DNA of 64,000 nucleotides from an uncultured Clostridia bacterium (GTDB lineage Bacteria > Bacillota > Clostridia > Christensenellales > Borkfalkiaceae), in assembly GCA_949878885.1 (NCBI GenBank), contig CATLBN010000004.1, forward strand, positions 29,790 through 93,789, read 5' to 3'. Shown here piece by piece: positions 16,432 through 26,168 of this stretch (position 1 is the first letter of the stretch; the number at the start of each line of letters is the position of its first letter). Below the pieces are notes generated by a model that saw only the letters and a program-made list of their open reading frames with translations, was not told where the DNA came from and searched no databases. A program made the translations under genes and the position numbers.

Positions 16432-18846
16432 ATGAAAGCACCGTTAAGTTGGCTGAAAGATTACGTAGATATAGACGTTACCGCCGAACAATTAAAAGAT
16501 AAGCTGTTTTCGTGCGGGTTTGAAGTTGAAGAACTAATAGATATAGGAAAAGATATTTCCGGCGTTGTCGTAGGCGAAGTTACAGACTGTCAGCCCATTG
16601 AAGGAACACATCTTTCCAAATGCAAAGTCGATTGCGGCAACAAGGGAATATTTCAGATTTGCTGCGGCGCAGACAATGTAAAAACCGGAATAAAAGCCCC
16701 CTGTGCGCTTGTAGGCGCAACCGTGTACGCAACCGGTAAAGACCACGTTACGGTTGAAGGAGTTGTTACAATTAAAAAAGGCAAACTGCGCGGAGTTGAG
16801 TCGGAAGGTATGCTTTGTTCTGGCGCGGAACTCGGCGTTAACGGAGATATGTTTGAAGGCGGCGACTACTGCGGACTTCTGCTGCTCCCCACCGACAGTA
16901 AAAACGGCGAAGACGTAAAACATATTTTAGGACTTGACGACTATATTTTTGATATTGCGGTAACGGCTAACCGACCCGATTGTCAAAGCATTTACGGAAT
17001 TGCAAGAGAAATCGCGGCGCTGTTGGGCAAACAAGTAAAAGCGCCCGATTGCACATATAAAGAAGTTAAGGGAAACTGCAAAGACATTGAGATTTTGAAC
17101 TTTGCCCCCGATATATGCCCCAGATACATCGGTCACTACGTTACAAACGTTAAAATTTCAACCTCCCCTGCCTGGCTTAGAAAACGGCTTGCGCTGTGCG
17201 GATTGCGTTCTATAAGCAACGTAGTGGATATAACCAATTTTGTTTTATTGGAATTGGGTCAGCCGATGCACGCGTTTGATTTAAGAACGCTTGAAGGGCG
17301 GAAAGTCGTAGTGCGCAGAGCCGAAAAAGGCGAAACGATAGTCACCTTAGACGGTAATAAATTTGAGTTAAACAGCGATAACTTAGTGATATGCGACGGG
17401 CAAAAGCCCTGTGCGCTTGCCGGTATTATGGGCGGAGAGAACAGCGAAATCCGCGATGATACAGCCGAAGTTTTATTTGAAGCGGCAAAGTTTGCACGCG
17501 ACAGTGTGCGCAAAACCGCAAGGGCTTTGGGGCAGCACTCGGACAGTTCTTCGCTGTTTGAAAAAGGCGTTAACGAATACACAACCGAAATGGCAATGGG
17601 ACGCGCGTTAAATCTTATTCAAACACTCGGCTGCGGAACCGTAACAACAGTTCATAAAGACGTTACTACAAAATACTCCAACCTTGCAGAAAAGAAAATG
17701 GTTGCAAACTTGGATAAAATAAACGCTTTACTAGGAATAAAAGTACCCGAAGCGAAAGCCGTTGATATTTTAAAGCGTTTGAACTTCGGTGTAGAAAAAA
17801 ACGGCTCCGAACTTAATATTACCGTGCCGCGCTACCGCGAAGATATTGACGGTTATCCGGATATTGCAGAAGAAATTATAAGATTTTACGGTTATGACAA
17901 TATTGAAGGCACGTTCCTCCCCTCCGCTTCCATAACAAACGGCGGTTACAGCAAAGCCCAAAAAGCAGAAATGCGGCTTAAAGATACGCTTGTCGGCAAG
18001 GGGCTTTACGAAATTTCCACTTATTCGTTTATATCCGCAAAAGATTTGGATATGCTGCATTTCCCAGACGATGCAGAAGAAAGACGCGCAATTAAAATTC
18101 TTAACCCCATAAGCGAAGATTTGTCACTGATGCGCACGACCCTTGCCCCCTCTATGATTAACACGGCGGTAAGAAATTTAAGGCGCGGAAATATGGAAGG
18201 CAAGCTGTTTGAAATTGCAAACGTGTATCTTGCCGACGAACTGCCCGTTAAAAATTTCCCTAAGGAGCGTTCCAAACTATGCATAGGCGTTTGGGGAAAA
18301 TACGGATTTTTCGACTTGAAAGGCATTACGGAATGCATTGCCGAAACGCTTAATACCGAATTCGAATACCTGCCTGCTCAAAAAATTTTTCTGCATCCCG
18401 GTATAACGGCAAAAATATTATGCGACGGCGCAGAAGTGGGATATATAGGTATGCTTTCTCCCGAAATTTCAAACGAACTTGCGCTTGACAGAGTTATACA
18501 CATAGCCGAACTTGACTATGAAGAACTTAAAAAGCACGAGCGCACTTTTAAGTTTGCTCCGTTACCTAAGTTTGCCGAATTTACGCGCGACTTGGCTTTG
18601 ACTTGCGACAGAGCCGTTACCTGCGCGGAGATACAAAAAGAAATATTTGCGGCTTGCAAATACGTTTCCGCGGTAAAACTTTTTGACGTATATATGAGCG
18701 AACAGCTTGGAAGCAGCAAAAAATCTATGGCTTTCAGCGTTACTTTTACACCCAAAGACGAACAAATCGACGATAAAATAGACGGCTACGTTAAGAAAAT
18801 TTTAACAAATCTTAAAAACAAACTTGATATTTCTTTAAGAAATTAA
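16432..18846 (+). CDS. pheT: Phenylalanine-tRNA ligase beta subunit
   Basis: PheT is the 804-residue beta subunit, which binds tRNA and carries the editing site. In order it has the N-terminal EMAP-type tRNA-binding domain (VVGEVTDCQPIEGTHLSKC near residues 45-65), the B3/B4 editing domain, the B5 domain and the degenerate catalytic core. The C-terminal ferredoxin-fold anticodon-binding domain begins about PLPKFAEFTRDLAL. Length is normal. GAGGTAAAAAA precedes the ATG. It is cotranscribed with pheS under the T-box and ends before a strong bidirectional hairpin. Confidence 0.97.
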   Translation: MKAPLSWLKDYVDIDVTAEQLKDKLFSCGFEVEELIDIGKDISGVVVGEVTDCQPIEGTHLSKCKVDCGNKGIFQICCGADNVKTGIKAPCALVGATVYATGKDHVTVEGVVTIKKGKLRGVESEGMLCSGAELGVNGDMFEGGDYCGLLLLPTDSKNGEDVKHILGLDDYIFDIAVTANRPDCQSIYGIAREIAALLGKQVKAPDCTYKEVKGNCKDIEILNFAPDICPRYIGHYVTNVKISTSPAWLRKRLALCGLRSISNVVDITNFVLLELGQPMHAFDLRTLEGRKVVVRRAEKGETIVTLDGNKFELNSDNLVICDGQKPCALAGIMGGENSEIRDDTAEVLFEAAKFARDSVRKTARALGQHSDSSSLFEKGVNEYTTEMAMGRALNLIQTLGCGTVTTVHKDVTTKYSNLAEKKMVANLDKINALLGIKVPEAKAVDILKRLNFGVEKNGSELNITVPRYREDIDGYPDIAEEIIRFYGYDNIEGTFLPSASITNGGYSKAQKAEMRLKDTLVGKGLYEISTYSFISAKDLDMLHFPDDAEERRAIKILNPISEDLSLMRTTLAPSMINTAVRNLRRGNMEGKLFEIANVYLADELPVKNFPKERSKLCIGVWGKYGFFDLKGITECIAETLNTEFEYLPAQKIFLHPGITAKILCDGAEVGYIGMLSPEISNELALDRVIHIAELDYEELKKHERTFKFAPLPKFAEFTRDLALTCDRAVTCAEIQKEIFAACKYVSAVKLFDVYMSEQLGSSKKSMAFSVTFTPKDEQIDDKIDGYVKKILTNLKNKLDISLRN

Positions 18847-18884
18847 TAACGCACTGTTAAATTTACGGTTTTATAACAAAATAA

Positions 18885-18920
18885 TCCGCGCGCTGCGTAA
18901 TGCAGCGCGCGGAAATTTAT
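18885..18920. terminator. Bidirectional terminator between pheT and yunB
   Basis: A 12-base-pair stem, TCCGCGCGCTGC (18885-18896) with GCAGCGCGCGGA (18902-18913), is followed by AATTTATTTTTT on the plus strand and an A/T-rich stretch on the other side. It separates the convergent pheST and spoVAD-spoVAE-yunB transcripts. Confidence 0.8.
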
Positions 18921-19588
18921 TTTTTAGGCACCAAGGCGCCGCCGTAACCTGCCAATGAAGCTTGTAGGTAAGTATCTGGAATTTTACCTGCGATAACGCT
19001 TTCGCATATGAGCACTTCTATTGTAGAGGCAAGGTTTGTGCTGCGCGACGGAAGAATTATTGATATGTCGGAAACAAGTTCCAAATAAAGCGAATGTTTG
19101 GTTTGATTTATCCCCGCTTCTTCGAATTTTGAAACAAAGCGGCACTCCACATTGCTTATAGGTATTATTTTAATATTGATTTTGGTACCGAAACCTGCAA
19201 GCGCCTCTACCCCCGTAAGCGCGCCAATCGGCACCATTATGCCTTCCGCACTCATTTTATTAAGATTTTCCTGCGATAAATACGCAGTATCTCGCGCAAT
19301 CCTGTTTATTTTTAAGCTGTCTGTGGTAATAGAAGTTACATTGCCTACGTCGTCGCGTTCGATTTGAATAAGGTCTTCGTAACGCATATTGTCGTTAAGC
19401 GTATAATAAATTGCGTCGTTTACCGCTACGGTTGTAATAGAACGGATTGTAGCTTCGCTTATAGATATAAGCACGCGCGTAACGTTGCGCTGAAAATAAA
19501 ATAATACGCCTACTATAAGCAAACAGAATATAAACAAAAAAACTTTAAAACGGGTAAATTTTCTGTTTTTATATTTTTTACGCGCCAT
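18917..19588 (-). CDS. yunB: Sporulation protein YunB
   Basis: This 223-residue protein matches YunB, a mother-cell sporulation protein of Bacillota needed for normal spore formation. It has a basic N-terminus and one membrane helix (about residues 14-34). The conserved body follows, with segments such as EATIRSITTVAVNDAIYY, GIMVPIGALTGVEAL and LELVSDISIILPS. It lies directly after spoVAD-spoVAE. Its ATG sits inside a perfect 10-base inverted repeat with no obvious ribosome binding site (see the repeat at 19581). Whether it shares the spoVAD transcript is unknown. Confidence 0.88.
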   Translation of the reverse strand: MARKKYKNRKFTRFKVFLFIFCLLIVGVLFYFQRNVTRVLISISEATIRSITTVAVNDAIYYTLNDNMRYEDLIQIERDDVGNVTSITTDSLKINRIARDTAYLSQENLNKMSAEGIMVPIGALTGVEALAGFGTKINIKIIPISNVECRFVSKFEEAGINQTKHSLYLELVSDISIILPSRSTNLASTIEVLICESVIAGKIPDTYLQASLAGYGGALVPKK

Positions 19589-19606
19589 ACGATATTGTAT
19601 GGCGCG
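19581..19606. repeat. Inverted repeat enclosing the yunB start codon
   Basis: CGCGCCATAC (19581-19590) and GTATGGCGCG (19597-19606) form a perfect 10-base-pair stem with a 6-base loop. The yunB ATG (19588-19586) is inside one arm. On the minus strand the hairpin lacks a U-tract, so it is not a typical terminator; it may mask translation initiation. Confidence 0.6.
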
Positions 19607-19616
19607 TTATACTTAG

Positions 19617-20000
19617 TTAATTCCTTTTTGTACGCGATTTAAAAATTACAGACATTAAAAATGCAAAAACTACCGCCGCCGTAACGCCCGCGCTAGCTGC
19701 AGACAACGAACCCGTTATCGCAGAAAAAAAGCCTTTTTCGGCGCCCTTCATAGCGCCTTGCGCCAAAAGATAGCCGAAACCGGAAATAGGCACGGTTGCC
19801 CCCGCTCCTGCAAAATCAACCAACGGCTGATATACGCCTACCGCGGTAAGCACCACGCCGGCAAGCATAAAATACACAAGTATTTTACCTGCGGTTAAGT
19901 CGGTAAAGTTTATTATCAGCTGCGCTATAAGACAGATAGTGCCGCCTACTGCAAATGCTTTTAAAAACTGCAAAAATATTTCTAACAATTCCGCTCCCAT
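19617..20000 (-). CDS. spoVAE: Stage V sporulation protein AE (SpoVAEb type)
   Basis: This 127-residue membrane protein belongs to the SpoVA dipicolinic-acid channel of the forespore inner membrane, which loads dipicolinate in sporulation and releases it in germination. It has four hydrophobic segments and the family motif region GAGATVPISGFGYLLAQGAMKGAEKGFF. The start codon immediately follows the spoVAD stop, and the ribosome binding site GGAGG lies inside the end of spoVAD, so the two are coupled. SpoVAC has a related sequence at 50.3 kb. Confidence 0.93.
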   Translation of the reverse strand: MGAELLEIFLQFLKAFAVGGTICLIAQLIINFTDLTAGKILVYFMLAGVVLTAVGVYQPLVDFAGAGATVPISGFGYLLAQGAMKGAEKGFFSAITGSLSAASAGVTAAVVFAFLMSVIFKSRTKRN

Positions 20001-21011
20001 TTAAACCTCCAACTGCACGGCGTGAGATATACAGGGTATACTTTCTCCCTGTCCTGAAGATACCGTTGACAGCAGTGCGCCCGTTGCCGCAAACAGCACG
20101 CGTTTATATAAACCTGCGTTCATTTTGGTAAGAATATACGAATTAAGCACCGTAGCGGAACACCCTGCGCCGCTTCCGCCCTGAAATTCTTTTTCTATTA
20201 CTTTATAAACTATTTCTCCGCAGTCTACGTGATTTTTTGATATATCAAAACCCTTTTCCCACGTTAAATCTTTAACAATTCTGCTGCCAAGCGCACCCAA
20301 GTCGCCCGTTAAAATCAAATCGTAGTCGCAAGGGTCGGTTTGCGTATCTTTAAAATGCTGCAAAATAGTATCGGCTGCCGCAGGCGCCATTGCCGCGCCC
20401 ATATTATTTACGTCTGTAACGCCGTAGTCGCACACTTTGCCCATTGTGCCGTTTACTATTTTAATGCCGCTGCCGCCTGAGGAAATAACACAGCCGCCTG
20501 CCCCCGTTACGGTCCATTGAGCCTGAGGCGGACGAGTGCAGCCCAGCTCCAGCGGATAACGGTACTGCCTCTCCGCAGAAGCAAAGTGCGAACCTGTTGC
20601 CGCAACGGCACGGCGGATATAACCTGCGTTTACAAACGCAGCCGCAATAAGCATTGCTTCGCTCATTGTAGAACAGGCGTTATATACTCCCAAAAACGGA
20701 AAATTGAAATCGCGCGCGGCAAAGCTTGCGGAAATAATTTGATTAAGAAGGTCGCCCGAAAGCAAAACGTCTATGTCTTTTTCCGAATAGCCGCCCTTTT
20801 CTATTGCAAGCGCGATTGCCGTGGCAAGCATTTTGCATTCGGCTTTTTCGAAAGTGCTTTCTTCGTACATATCGTCTTGCAGCGTAACGTCGGCGTAATT
20901 TCCCAACACTCCGGCGCTCTCCTTACTGCCTACAACGGCTGCAAACGAAGTTATACGCGGCGCATTTTTAAAAAAAACGGTATTTCCTTTTTTTGATTTT
21001 AACAGTGTCAT
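20001..21011 (-). CDS. spoVAD: Stage V sporulation protein AD
   Basis: SpoVAD is the soluble, thiolase-fold subunit of the SpoVA complex that binds dipicolinic acid. The protein is about 336 residues from the ATG at 21011, which has a GGGG site; upstream in-frame codons add a poorly fitting N-terminal extension. The thiolase-like segments are clear: NAPRITSFAAVVGSKE near the start, the active-site-like GVYNACSTMSEAM near 120, ATGSHFASAERQYRYPLELG, and GGSGAGCSATVLNSYIL near the C-terminus. It is coupled to spoVAE. spoVAC, normally just upstream, is 29 kb away. Confidence 0.95.
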   Translation of the reverse strand: MTLLKSKKGNTVFFKNAPRITSFAAVVGSKESAGVLGNYADVTLQDDMYEESTFEKAECKMLATAIALAIEKGGYSEKDIDVLLSGDLLNQIISASFAARDFNFPFLGVYNACSTMSEAMLIAAAFVNAGYIRRAVAATGSHFASAERQYRYPLELGCTRPPQAQWTVTGAGGCVISSGGSGIKIVNGTMGKVCDYGVTDVNNMGAAMAPAAADTILQHFKDTQTDPCDYDLILTGDLGALGSRIVKDLTWEKGFDISKNHVDCGEIVYKVIEKEFQGGSGAGCSATVLNSYILTKMNAGLYKRVLFAATGALLSTVSSGQGESIPCISHAVQLEV

Positions 21012-21056
21012 ATGCAACCCCAAACGCATAAATGTATAATTATAACTATTTATACT

Positions 21057-21086
21057 TAGTTTAATCAATAATAATATATTTATTCA
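21057..21086 (-). promoter_or_regulatory. Candidate sigma-G promoter of spoVAD-spoVAE
   Basis: TGAATA (21086-21081), 17 bases and TAAACTA (21063-21057) on the minus strand resemble the forespore sigma-G -35 (TGAATA) and -10 (CATACTA, 5 of 7 bases) elements. It lies about 45 bases upstream of spoVAD. The stretch is AT-rich, so chance matching is possible. Confidence 0.45.
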
Positions 21087-21111
21087 GTAAATTAAGCTTT
21101 GTTTGCTTGCA

Positions 21112-21139
21112 TTGTTTTCATATTATGTGATATTATAAT
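21112..21139 (+). promoter_or_regulatory. Promoter of the plus-strand lipoprotein trio
   Basis: TTGTTT (21112-21117), a 16-base spacer and TATAAT (21134-21139) precede the 945-residue lipoprotein gene by about 70 bases. Confidence 0.5.
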
Positions 21140-21211
21140 AGTGTAAAGAGTTAATCTGGAAACGACGTTTTTTAAAACAGAATAAAAATTACCTGACAGG
21201 AGGTACAAATA

Positions 21212-24049
21212 ATGAATAAATTTAAGAAAATTCTTTTATCCGTTTTGGTTGCCTGCTTTGCGGTATGCCTTAGCTTCGGCATTGCAGCGTGCACCAAAAA
21301 TTCAGATTATCCGGATTTTAAGAATAACGGCGTAGGCGAAGCGTATAAAGACAGATACGTTGTTTCGGTAACGTCGGCAGGAGGCTTGCCGCTCAACGAC
21401 GTAAGAGTTACCGCAATGAAAAACGGCAGCGCGAGAATGAGCGGTATTTCCGTAGAAGGAAAAATAGAATTTACATTGCCTGCCGATGAATACGATTTGG
21501 TTGTAGACGAGGCTTCGCTGCCGCTCGGATATTTCGTTGACGATACGGTTAAGGCTAAAACAAGCATCGAGAACGCAAAAGTTACCATTGCAATACCTTC
21601 TACCGTTATATCTTCAACGGCTACTTCCGATATGCGCTATAAACGCGGCGATATTATGTATAACTTCGGATTTACGGATACAAGCGGCGTTAAACACACC
21701 CTTGCCGACGTACTTAAAACCAAAAAAGCCGTAATGCTTAACTTTTGGTACACCACGTGCGTTCCGTGCAAAAGCGAATTCCCTGCAATTCAGGGCGCTT
21801 ACGAAGCTTTTTCCGATAGAATTTCTATAATAGCTCTTTCCGCTTCCGACAGTATGGACGGAGAAAACGGAATTATACGTTTCAGGGAGCAGCTGGGTTT
21901 AACTTTCTATATGGGGCAGGATCAAGCGGGTCTTACCAATCTTTTCGGCGTAAGCGCATTCCCTACTACCGTTATTGTTGACAGATACGGCGTTGTAGCG
22001 CATATAGAGTCCAGCAGCAAACCCAACGAATCTTATTGGAAGAGTCTTTTTGCTACTTATACCTCCGACGATTATTCTCAGGACGGAGACGACGATAACA
22101 CCGGCGATCAAATGGAATTTGCAAAACCCGACAGCTTTGCCCAACCTACCACCGAAGAATATCTTGAAGCTATAGGCGGCGAAGGCGCGCAGGGCAAAGT
22201 TACCAACTTCAGACCTACGACAAGCGAACTTGACAAACCTTACTCTTTCCCTTGGCTTATAGGCGAAAATGAAGACGGTAAATATATTTACGCTTCAAAC
22301 TCAAAAATACATTATTCGTTTGCAACGCTTGTTTTTGACGTAGCGCTTGAAAACGGCGAAGTGCTTTTGATGGATTATTTCACATCCACTAAAGAAACCG
22401 ACGTTCTGTATATAACCGTTAACAACCAAGACCACTTGCAAACAAGCGGCACGGGCGAAGGCTGGAAAACCGATTACACATATATTGCTTCGCGCAAGGT
22501 TAAACTGACTATAGTTCTTTTGTACTATAAAGATTTGAAAGACAACGATGATTTAGACCTTGCCTGCGTTAAAAATATACGTGTAGCCAACGTTAAGGAT
22601 TTAAACCTCGGTTCCGACCAACAGAGTGCCGTAACAGACGGTCTTACCCTTTCGTCGAATAATAAATATCCCGTTAAACTTATTAAACCGAGCGGAATCG
22701 GCGATGATATTTACTACAAGTACGAATTTGAACACAACGGCGAAAAGAAGACGGCTTTACTGCTTGCAGACATACTCAACCCCACCGTTTGGTCCGATAA
22801 GATATTCGGCGATACAAGTTTCTACGTTCCCGATTTGGGAAGAAGCTATAAAACTTCTCTCTATTACGTAATTTATTGGACAATGTCTAATTATAAATTG
22901 GCAGGCGAAGATATACCTTTGGAGTTTAAACTTACAAATTCTTCGGAAACCAATAAAAAGCTTACCGACGAGATAATTTTAAAGTATTATTTACAGGAAT
23001 TTTCCGATAACGGTTTATTACCTGTAACCGAAGGTTTGAAAGAAGCGCTTATTGCGGCTACAAAAGCTTATTGCCAAAACAACAACAAAACGTATTACGA
23101 AGACCAATGGCTTGAACTTTGCTTCTACTTCGTTCACTACGGCGACAGGCATTTAGATAACGTTTGCAGTATGACAAACGACCCTGTAAAAGCTTTGGCT
23201 TGGGAAAACGCAGACGTACTTGGAACCGGTAAAACCGAAATTAACATTACAAAAATTATTACCAAAGACGGAGGCGGATTATGTTATACGTTTACTCCGC
23301 AAACCACAGGCATCTATCTTTTCAGCTCGACTTGCGAAAAACTCGTAGACCCTAATATCTACATTTACGACAAAGACGGTAAAAACGGATTAACCGACGC
23401 AATCGCCAATCAAGACGACGACGTACGTTACGATTGCTTTGTGCATAAAGATTACGCATATTATAACTTCCATCTCTACGTTCCCTTAAAAGGCGGAGTT
23501 ACCTATTACGTACGCGCACTTATGGGCACCCCCGGCGCTACCGGTAAATATAATTTGTTTATAGAACGTTATCAAAACGGAAACGAATTGGATTTTTTAA
23601 GAGTTGCATCAACAGACTACGGCACATGGGAAAACCTTAAAAAATATAACGCAATACCCGTTGGATTGAACCCGCTTGACGGATATTTCCATGAAATAGA
23701 CGCAAACAACGATTACGGTTCTACCGTTTATATCGATTTTGTTCACCCCAACTTCTTTGATATTCAAGACAATTCTTTGCTTCAGCTTATACGTAACGGA
23801 AGATTCAATTTCAAAAAAGACGACGGCAAAGATTACACGTTGGATATGCTGGAATACTACGAAAAGTCAATAAAAGGCAAAGACAGACAAGACGAACTTT
23901 ACGGACTTGTAGAAGCTGATTTGGGACTTGTAAACTTAATTAGCGAGCTTGTTCGCAATACTTACGGCGACGGAATAGAATCCGGAGCGTGGATGATGTT
24001 TGCTTGCTATTACGAACACATTGAAGTTCCTTCAAACTGGCTTAATTAA
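21212..24049 (+). CDS. Giant TlpA/ResA-like thioredoxin-fold lipoprotein
   Basis: This 945-residue lipoprotein is probably anchored outside the cell membrane. A signal peptide ends in the lipobox IAAC with Cys 27. Residues about 45-135 look like a transthyretin/carboxypeptidase-regulatory beta domain (YVVSVTSAGGLPLNDVRV). Residues about 150-270 are a thioredoxin fold of the TlpA/ResA type with the redox pair in FWYTTCVPC (about 178-186) and cis-Pro segment AFPTTVIVD. About 650 further residues are unknown and rich in beta-strand-like sequence. A thiol-disulfide role is expected from the CXXC; the large ectodomain is unusual for the family. AGGAGG precedes the ATG. It is the first gene of a three-lipoprotein run. 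Confidence 0.85.
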   Translation: MNKFKKILLSVLVACFAVCLSFGIAACTKNSDYPDFKNNGVGEAYKDRYVVSVTSAGGLPLNDVRVTAMKNGSARMSGISVEGKIEFTLPADEYDLVVDEASLPLGYFVDDTVKAKTSIENAKVTIAIPSTVISSTATSDMRYKRGDIMYNFGFTDTSGVKHTLADVLKTKKAVMLNFWYTTCVPCKSEFPAIQGAYEAFSDRISIIALSASDSMDGENGIIRFREQLGLTFYMGQDQAGLTNLFGVSAFPTTVIVDRYGVVAHIESSSKPNESYWKSLFATYTSDDYSQDGDDDNTGDQMEFAKPDSFAQPTTEEYLEAIGGEGAQGKVTNFRPTTSELDKPYSFPWLIGENEDGKYIYASNSKIHYSFATLVFDVALENGEVLLMDYFTSTKETDVLYITVNNQDHLQTSGTGEGWKTDYTYIASRKVKLTIVLLYYKDLKDNDDLDLACVKNIRVANVKDLNLGSDQQSAVTDGLTLSSNNKYPVKLIKPSGIGDDIYYKYEFEHNGEKKTALLLADILNPTVWSDKIFGDTSFYVPDLGRSYKTSLYYVIYWTMSNYKLAGEDIPLEFKLTNSSETNKKLTDEIILKYYLQEFSDNGLLPVTEGLKEALIAATKAYCQNNNKTYYEDQWLELCFYFVHYGDRHLDNVCSMTNDPVKALAWENADVLGTGKTEINITKIITKDGGGLCYTFTPQTTGIYLFSSTCEKLVDPNIYIYDKDGKNGLTDAIANQDDDVRYDCFVHKDYAYYNFHLYVPLKGGVTYYVRALMGTPGATGKYNLFIERYQNGNELDFLRVASTDYGTWENLKKYNAIPVGLNPLDGYFHEIDANNDYGSTVYIDFVHPNFFDIQDNSLLQLIRNGRFNFKKDDGKDYTLDMLEYYEKSIKGKDRQDELYGLVEADLGLVNLISELVRNTYGDGIESGAWMMFACYYEHIEVPSNWLN

Positions 24050-24064
24050 TAGGAGATTTTAAAA

Positions 24065-24484
24065 ATGAAAAAATTATTTAAAAGTTTAGTTGTTACTATT
24101 GCTATTGCTCTTTCTGTTACCTGTATAGCTATGTTTATTACTGCTTGCGACGGTAACAAAGATAAAGAAAACTTTGTAATTACCGTTTTGTATCCCAACG
24201 GAGAAGCCGTTAACGGCACAGCAGACGGTACTGCAGGTATGGACAGTAAAAGCGTTATGATTCAGATTTGCCAAAAAGACGACCCTACCGCTTGCTATAA
24301 AATGCTTCAGCTCGGTGCGGACGGAACTTTAAAAGTTTCTATTAAAGACGTTCAAAATGCAATCGGTGAAGGCAATTATATTTTGCATCTTCAGGGTGTT
24401 CCCCAAGGTTACACGTATGACGAAGATAATTATGTTTTAAATGCGACAACCACTTCCGTTACCATTAATTTGGTTAACTCTTGA
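24065..24484 (+). CDS. Small secreted lipoprotein with a beta-sandwich-like domain
   Basis: This 139-residue lipoprotein has the lipobox ITAC with Cys 28. The mature part (about 40-139) is one domain that reads like a transthyretin/Cna-B-type beta sandwich: FVITVLYPNGEAVNGT, then a C-terminal region with GNYILHLQGVPQGYTYD. This is similar in style to the N-terminal region of the preceding 945-residue protein. No catalytic motif is visible and the function is unknown. It starts 15 bases after the upstream gene with a GGAG site and is followed 19 bases later by a third lipoprotein gene. Confidence 0.75.
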   Translation: MKKLFKSLVVTIAIALSVTCIAMFITACDGNKDKENFVITVLYPNGEAVNGTADGTAGMDSKSVMIQICQKDDPTACYKMLQLGADGTLKVSIKDVQNAIGEGNYILHLQGVPQGYTYDEDNYVLNATTTSVTINLVNS

Positions 24485-24503
24485 AAATTAGCAGGTAAAT
24501 ATT

Positions 24504-26090
24504 ATGAACAAAAAAAATAAAATTTTAGTAACGTTTCTAACCGCTGCTTGCACAGCGGTTAGCGCGTTCGGATTTACAGCTTGTAAACCGCAAGAAGAAC
24601 CGCCCGAAACATTTAAACCGATTGAATACGTTGGCAAAGCAATAGACGACAAGGGTAACCCTATAGAAAACGTTTGGCTTGCAATAGGTTATTCTGTGGA
24701 ATCTGTTTACAAACAGTTGGCGTATGCAAAAACCGAAGCTAACGGAGAAGCTAAATTTAAAACAGTTGCCGAAGACAGTAAAAATTTTGAAAATAACGAA
24801 TTTATATCTGTAGAAAACGTTACCGCTTATGAATTGCGTCTTGTAGACCCGATGACGTCTTCATTTCCTAAAAATCAACGTACAGTACCTTACAGCTATG
24901 TTCAACAAGTTAAAACCGAAACCGGCACTTCAGCGGACGGAGATAAATATACTTACGTAGTTCAGGAAACTTTTAATTCAAGCAATACTGCAACGTTAAC
25001 TTTTAATTACGTACCCAACAATTACTTCCAAGCCGAAAAACATTCTATTGTTTACAGTCGTTCTTATAAGGATTACGTATGCGAGGAAACAGACGATAAT
25101 ATTATTGTAAACTCAGAAGATTATGTAGTTAATCTTACTAAAGGTAATTATAATTATTTTTATTTTTCGCCTTACGTAAATCCTCCCAGCGCATCCGAAC
25201 AAGATTTTTTGGACTATCCTAAAGACCAAAGAGCAAGTCTTGCAAGGACTGAAACGCAAAAAAGAATTAATCGCGCAGGCAAGTCGGCTTCAGGTAAATA
25301 CGCTATTTCGTTTGAGACTGACCCCTCCGCTTCCGTTACAATGTATTATTACGGTAATGTTGTATTCAACGTTGATAAAGACGGAATTCCTCAATACCCG
25401 TCGGCAATAAGCGGGCAGGCTCCGGAAGGTGCGAACAACGCAGACGTTTATACGGGAAGCAGCAAAATAGAATTGCTGCTTAACAGCGAAATTGTCAGAG
25501 GCAACAACATATTCGGTATTGTTGCTGAAAAAGATTGCAGCGTTATAGTAAAAGTTGAACGTTTAGGCGAAGCAAAAGAAGTTGTTACCAACGTTAAAGA
25601 TATTACGATTGAATCCGATGAAATCCAACCGCAGGCTAACGTTTTAGGTACGCTTACTTCGCTTAATACAGACGAATATCTTAACGGTACTACTCCTATT
25701 GTAAAAGGTACGGACGGATATTGGCACGTAGACAACGCCGACGGTCCGCTTGTATATGTGAATCTGGCAAAGCAAGCCCCCCATATTTCTGCCGACCAAC
25801 CTTTAAATATGCTCCACAAACAGCAAGTCGGCGGCGGCGGCAATTTGGTTGACCGCGGCGAAAGCGCATATTCATTTACGGTTATGGTAGATGAATATAC
25901 AAGAGAACAATATAACTTTTATAATCTTGTAACAAAATATACCGCTGAAAAATGCAACAAAGACGGAATGTACGTTGTTACCGATAAACTGTATCAGTTT
26001 TTAAGTTTTTACGGCAACGTGGCTCCGGAAGTAACTGTCAAAAACAATAATAACTGGCTTATACCCTGCTATTACTACAAAACAGTTTAA
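24504..26090 (+). CDS. Secreted lipoprotein of unknown function (528 residues)
   Basis: The lipobox is FTAC with Cys 27. The mature N-terminus (about 40-120) again looks like a carboxypeptidase-regulatory or transthyretin-like beta domain (YVGKAIDDKGNPIENVWLAI). The remaining 400 residues have no motif that I recognise and are rich in Tyr, Asn and Asp. It ends before a strong terminator, closing the three-gene unit that starts with the TlpA-like lipoprotein. The three probably act together at the cell surface; that is inference from position and shared domain style. Confidence 0.75.
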   Translation: MNKKNKILVTFLTAACTAVSAFGFTACKPQEEPPETFKPIEYVGKAIDDKGNPIENVWLAIGYSVESVYKQLAYAKTEANGEAKFKTVAEDSKNFENNEFISVENVTAYELRLVDPMTSSFPKNQRTVPYSYVQQVKTETGTSADGDKYTYVVQETFNSSNTATLTFNYVPNNYFQAEKHSIVYSRSYKDYVCEETDDNIIVNSEDYVVNLTKGNYNYFYFSPYVNPPSASEQDFLDYPKDQRASLARTETQKRINRAGKSASGKYAISFETDPSASVTMYYYGNVVFNVDKDGIPQYPSAISGQAPEGANNADVYTGSSKIELLLNSEIVRGNNIFGIVAEKDCSVIVKVERLGEAKEVVTNVKDITIESDEIQPQANVLGTLTSLNTDEYLNGTTPIVKGTDGYWHVDNADGPLVYVNLAKQAPHISADQPLNMLHKQQVGGGGNLVDRGESAYSFTVMVDEYTREQYNFYNLVTKYTAEKCNKDGMYVVTDKLYQFLSFYGNVAPEVTVKNNNNWLIPCYYYKTV

Positions 26091-26168
26091 CTTAAAACGC
26101 CTCTATTCGCATTTTTCATAGGGAATTAAAAAACTAACTTTTTAAGTGTTACACTTTTAAGCTATGAC

